A stretch of DNA of 64,000 nucleotides, from NCBI GenBank assembly GCA_010909165.1, contig MU008166.1, positions 248,001 through 312,000 of the forward strand. Direction: 5' to 3'. Shown here piece by piece: positions 58,490 through 64,000 of the stretch. The position numbers were made by a program, and so were the translations under genes. The notes under the pieces are model-generated. The model saw nothing but the letters and a program-made list of their open reading frames with translations, ran no database searches and had not been told where the DNA came from. This stretch comes from Anthoceros angustus. Lineage: Eukaryota > Streptophyta > Anthocerotopsida > Anthocerotales > Anthocerotaceae. Every line of letters begins with the position of its first letter. Position 1 is the stretch's first letter.

Positions 58490-58900
58490 ATCTAACCTAT
58501 TTCTAACCCCGGGGGGATGAAGTCTCTATTGCAGATGTGGTTGTAACAAACCCTACTCAGGACAGCGTCTATGCGCATATCATCATCAACTCTTTGGATT
58601 GGGCGGCAAAGGGATGAGCTATGGCCAAGGTTCACAAGTACACCTCCATGCAAGAAGGTCATGCTTTCATTTGTATTTCTATTGAGACTTATGGAGCTAA
58701 TGTGGTGGCTTTTTTCCGGCAACCAGTATCCATCGGCCTGTAGAGGGCGTTGGCAAATGTAATTTTCAGGACGACTTCAAACGCAAATGAATGCAGTATC
58801 TTTAGCTCCGGTGGGGAGTAGGCCCTTCCCTATTCCAAATTATAACATCTTGGGAGCGGTAGGTAGCTTCAAGATAGACAATCAAGGGGGCTAGTCCCCT
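58490..58900 (+). mobile_element. LINE-like retroelement 3' tail, copy c
   Basis: Plus-strand equivalent of the tails at 15090 and 25160: DEVSIADVVVTNPTQDSVYA, then HKYTSMQEGHAFICISIETY and VAFFRQPVSI, then the shared noncoding end AGCGGTAGGTAGCTTCAAGA. Only the last ~400 bp are present, with one in-frame stop, so this is a short 5'-truncated insertion. Confidence 0.65.
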
Positions 58901-60197
<1,297 letters not shown>

Positions 60198-60541
60198 CAC
60201 ACATGCTTATTCTCACAACATACGAAATGTGAGAAGCAATAAACCCTGAAGAAAGATGAGGAGGGCTTAAAGAAGATGTCGAAGAAGAAGAGATACAATA
60301 GTGCAAATGATATCATACTATAATACATGCTCAAATTCAAAAGCTATTCATATATCTAAAATAAAAACAACCCTTGATCTTTCTTGCCTTTGTAGCTTAA
60401 TAGTTAGTTTTTATTCATTTTTTTGCCATACATGTCCCTTGTGAGTACCTTTGGCTGCACTCACTTTGGATGCAATTGTGAATTACACTTCGCGTACATT
60501 GTACTTGCATTTGAAAGGCGGGTTGCACTTTTACTCTAGAT

Positions 60542-60645
60542 ATTTTATTATCTTTCTCCATTACAAGGAGAGTTGTTTTATTATCTTCCTCCATTACAAG
60601 GAGAGCTATTTTATTATTTTCCTCCATTACAAGGAGAGTTATCCA
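60542..60645 (+). repeat. 33-bp tandem repeat, three units
   Basis: The unit ends CTCCATTACAAGGAGAG each time, with ATTTTATTAT before it. 33 is a multiple of three and the surrounding frame stays open, reading FIIFLHYKES three times; coding function is not implied. Confidence 0.88.
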
Positions 60646-60712
60646 ATCGATCAGCATCATTCTATTCTCGAACTTACTAAAGCGAGTCTGCGAGTCTCCA
60701 TTGCCCTTCTAA

Positions 60713-61215
60713 GAGCATTATACTATTCTCAAACTTAAGAAAGCAAGTCTCTATTGCCCTTCAAAGGGCGAGTCTCCATTGCCCTTCTAAGAGCATTATA
60801 CTATTCTCAAACTTAAGAAAGCAAGTCTCTATTGCCCTTCAAAGGGCGAGTCTGCGAGTCTCCATTGCCCTTCTAAGAGCATTATACTATTCTCAAACTT
60901 AAGAAAGCAAGTCTCTATTGCCCTTCAAAGGAGCATTATACTATTCTCAAACTTAAGAAAGCAAGTCTCCATTGCCCTTCAAAGGGCGAGTCTGCGAGTC
61001 TCCATTGCCCTTCTAAGAGCATTATACTATTCTCAAACTTAAGAAAGCAAGTCTCCATTGCCCTTCAAAGGCGAGTCTGCGAGTCTCCATTGCCCTTCTA
61101 AGAGCATTATACTATTCTCAAACTTAAGAAAGCAAGTCTCCATTGCCCTTCAAAGGGCGAGTCTGCGAGTCTCCATTGCCCTTCTAAGGACATTATACTA
61201 TTCTCAAACTTAAGG
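60713..61215. repeat. 86-bp minisatellite, about seven units
   Basis: CATTATACTATTCTCAAACT starts units at about 60713, 60793, 60879, 60933, 61019, 61104 and 61190. Full units are 85-86 bp; two are shortened (80 and 54 bp) by loss of internal sub-repeats containing GCGAGTCTGCGAGTCTCC. Each full unit contains a short inverted repeat GCCCTT-CA-AAGGGC. The last unit ends in a hybrid AAACTTAAGGGCAATG. Confidence 0.92.
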
Positions 61216-62029
61216 GCAATGCTCCACAAGGGGACAGACACTTCTTCCCCTTCCTCCATAATTTATAAGCCATTTATTCTTGTTGCATATGATAGTCTAA
61301 GAACAATAGATAACTTTAAATAAGAAGCTTAGTTTGCTCCTTTTCACCTTGAATCCCGGGTCCACCTTCGTTGTCCCCGCTGATAGATTTTTCCCCATCG
61401 TTTTAGGGAAAAAACATACAACTTACGAAACAATAGGTGAGCCACTCATCACACAACTCATCCGCCAAGCCACTCATCAGACAACTCATCCGCCGCACTT
61501 TCTCAATTCCTGTGGCTCCACCTTGCAAATTTCATCCTCCGCAACTTTTCAGTTCCTATGGCTCCACCTTGCACATTTCATCCTTCGCAACGGTTCAATC
61601 CTATGGCTCCACCTTATCCACGCTTACACGTCTAGATCGTGAGAGACTGATGGCCTGTTCACATCGGAACCGGACATGTCACAGACTCCAGAAAGATCGG
61701 GCGAACCCGTCTTTTCGGTTTCTTTAACCAAACGATAGGTCGACATCAAGGCAGCAGGCGCAGGACCGGGCCGTGGTCACGCAGGGCTGAGCTGTGGTCC
61801 CATGACCCGTGATGTTATGGTACTAATATTATATTACAAAAATAGCATCGTGAGGATAAAAGAGGCTCGTCTTCTCATTTTCAACTTCATTGTCTGTTGT
61901 GTGGCTTGTTGTGTTTTCGATTCCGCTCCTTGGTCTTGTGGCCTGGCCTTGTGTGTCTTGTCCTTTTGTTTGCTTGGGGTCATGGATCCCATGTTATTTA
62001 ATATTTTATTTGGTTTTTCATGAAATCTT
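61216..62029. other. Spacer at the left edge of Harbinger copy 2
   Basis: Contains a short duplication CTCATCCGCCAAGCCACTCATCAGACAAC (with CACAACTCATCCGCC before it) and three repeats of GGCTCCACCTTGCA-like phrases at about 61515-61610. No gene. Confidence 0.4.
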
Positions 62030-63240
62030 ATGTAGAATGCACGGATCTACCTATGGTTTTAGCTCACAGTTGGATGATAGTGGGATGAGTAATGATGGAT
62101 GTTTTGTTATTCCTTTAATACTTTCATTGGTTGGAGCGTACTTCTTTCATTGGGATATTGAGCAGCAGTCTTCAACGAGATTTTGGTGGAAGTTTCCGCC
62201 AAAATACAACTTGGAGTTCTTTACACATGCTTGCTTGGCACCTGATGGGGCAAGAACAGTTGGATGCACAATGGAGGAAGAGTGCAGGATGGCCTACTCA
62301 AATTTTCAAGCTTTTGGTGGAAGAATTACGTCCTTACATCCAAAAGAAGTCTAATGTGCCACCTTTGCAACTTGAGCTTGAGAGTTGCCATGGTCTTGCA
62401 TGTTAGCTTATGGAGCATCTCCTAAAGTTGTCGCTAACACCTATGGAGTTGGACCATCCATCGTGATGAGTATACCAAGTTGATTACTAGCATCCTTAGT
62501 AATCCAAGGAAGTTGGCTTCAAAGTTCATCAACATGCCAAGTGGCCAACGACAACTAGCATGTGCGATAAGTTTTTGCATTGGAGTTCCAAATATGGTGG
62601 GTGCAATTGATGGTTCGCACATCAAATTGGCCGCTAAGCGCTAACAAGTATACTCCGGCCAGACACGTCGCCATGACATGCATAGCGTCATTCTTCAAGG
62701 AGTCGTGACTATAATCAAATCTTTTGGATGTAAGTTGCATTGCTCCGGAGGTGTCCATGACTGTGTTGGAAGAGTAGTGTGTGGGCAAGATTACATCGAC
62801 ATGACATCTTGACGAGCCAACGATATTGGTTGGCAACACTAATGTTCGCCTTTTATTGTTGGTGATAGTGCTTATCCAATCATGCCTTTCCTCATGAAGG
62901 CATATGATACACCATGCGCACTGCATAAACGAAGGTTCAATAGGAGTCTGCGCAAAGGAAGGGTGAAAATTGAAAATGCATTTGGGAATTTGAAGAACAG
63001 TGGCGATTCGAAGACATAAATGTGGCTCTTCCTTATGTGGGGCAGTAGTAGCTTGCATGGTGTTACATAATTTTGCATCATGCACAAGGAGCCCGATGTG
63101 GCAAATGTGCCGGAAAATCCGGACCCTTATCCCATGCACCATCGCCATTTTATTTGGAGAATGCCATGGAGGCGGCTTCAACGAGTGGGCAACGAACAAA
63201 GACAAGCATTGTTGGAGTTTTGGGTGAATACAAATTGTTG
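62030..63240 (+). pseudogene. PIF/Harbinger-type transposase, decayed copy 2
   Basis: Fragments follow the transposase order: FKLLVEELRPYIQKKSNVPP (62290-62350), LAYGASPKVVANTYGVGPS after a stop at 62404, FCIGVPNMVGAIDGSHIKLA (first catalytic Asp, 62570-62630), GDSAYPIMPFLMKAYDTPC (second Asp), GRVKIENAFGNLKNRW-like block (Glu) and VVACMVLHNF (63040-63075). At least four frameshifts or stops separate them. Same family as copy 1, which is also convergent with its Myb partner. Confidence 0.8.
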
Positions 63241-63414
63241 AGGCAAATTGTGATTGTTATTGTATGTTAGAAAGTATGGGAGGCCATCATGCCCAAAGAA
63301 ATAATTATCACCTTTAAATCAAGGTATCACAAAACACAAGAAGTCTCAAATTACATTATTAGAAGGGGCCTATGCTGCCCGAATTGAAACGTCTGCTATT
63401 CCTCCCATGCTACA

Positions 63415-64000
63415 TCACCTGTCATCATCAGAATGAGAAGTAGGCCTGTTCCGTTTTGTTCCAACTTGGGAACTGGCAAACAATTCTGCTATCTTCAACT
63501 GGATTTCGGCTTGCATCTGCTGATGTTGTAAATCATGAAGTACTCTGGCATGGTCCACACTCTGCATGAATTCCAGTCTTTGTCTCTCCAACTCCCGTGC
63601 GTGAAGCAACTTAGCCTCCTCAATCTGCACATAACTTTGGGCAAAAGCTTGCATACCTTGAAAATCGACTTGCCACAAGGATAATTTTCTTGTCTTTCTT
63701 TTCCCACAGCTCGTTGTGCGGACACCCGGCAAGCTTTTCGATCCGGGATAGAGGGGTATCTGGTGTCGTTTCCCCATTATCTGGACAAGAATCTGTTGCT
63801 GCTGAGGACGGAGCGGGAGTTGGCATGGTGTCCTTGCCACCAAGCTTGGCTGGGGAGGTTTGCAGTATCCTGGTGAAGGTCTTCATCTTCAAGGTTGATA
63901 AAATGGAGCAATTGGGTCCTCATTCACGGAAGAAGTGCCATCAACCGCAAAGCTCCCAACATCAACGGACCTGGAATGCCACAAAATTTGGTTGTGCCTA
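63415..64000 (-). pseudogene. Myb/SANT companion gene of Harbinger copy 2, C-terminal part (runs off the window)
   Basis: Minus strand. The C-terminal coiled coil FAQSYVQIEEAKLLHARELE with RQRLEFMQSVDHARVL and QMQAEIQLKIAELFASSQVG is typical of the tail of Harbinger Myb/SANT proteins. Upstream (63892-63700) reads SPAKLGGKDTMPTPAPSSAA and PLSRIEKLAGCPHNELWEKK, joined to the tail by a frame change near 63715. The DNA-binding part would lie beyond the window edge. Confidence 0.6.

Overview
This window is nuclear DNA of a land plant. It carries a NAC transcription factor, a plant-type lysosomal/vacuolar alpha-mannosidase, a GDP-mannose 4,6-dehydratase, an HKT/TrkH-type cation transporter, a plastid-type glutaredoxin, two tandem rubber-elongation-factor (REF/SRPP) genes and a two-domain Dabb protein. 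Genes have spliceosomal GT-AG introns, mostly 60-120 bp (the alpha-mannosidase has about 29 exons). Such short introns and the divergent sequences would suit a non-seed plant (Selaginella- or hornwort-like), but that placement is inference. I saw no rRNA, CRISPR or prokaryotic operon; tRNAs could not be scanned exhaustively.

Layout. 1-14 kb is gene-dense: GDP-mannose dehydratase, a DUF4535 mini-membrane protein, HKT transporter and NAC factor, all on the minus strand, then alpha-mannosidase on the plus strand. 14-19 kb holds a pair of ~620-bp direct repeats and a truncated LINE-like retroelement carrying a nested AT-rich insertion. 19.5-24.6 kb has three minus-strand genes: a small conserved plant protein, a long acidic disordered LEA-like protein, and a glutaredoxin. 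25-31.3 kb is transposon territory: a second LINE-like tail, a 42-bp GC-rich minisatellite, and a PIF/Harbinger element with transposase and Myb/SANT partner facing each other. 32.5-38 kb holds the REF tandem pair and the Dabb gene. 38-56 kb is repeat-dominated: a tandem ~2.0-kb duplication, a decayed element with a DUF7869-like domain, further tandem repeats, GC-rich hairpins, and GC-rich coiled-coil (gag-like) coding remnants. 56-64 kb holds a decayed MULE transposase, a third LINE tail, a long (TA)n tract, an 86-bp minisatellite and a second PIF/Harbinger element.

The host genes do not form one pathway. The clearest functional pair is the REF/SRPP tandem duplication. Two gene models (GDP-mannose dehydratase and HKT) are broken by single-base losses that mostly sit at short homopolymers. 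Tandem-repeat copies at 41.5-51 kb differ mainly by small indels at CG-rich spots. Both patterns could be long-read consensus error, real decay, or a mixture, so those models should be checked against raw reads.
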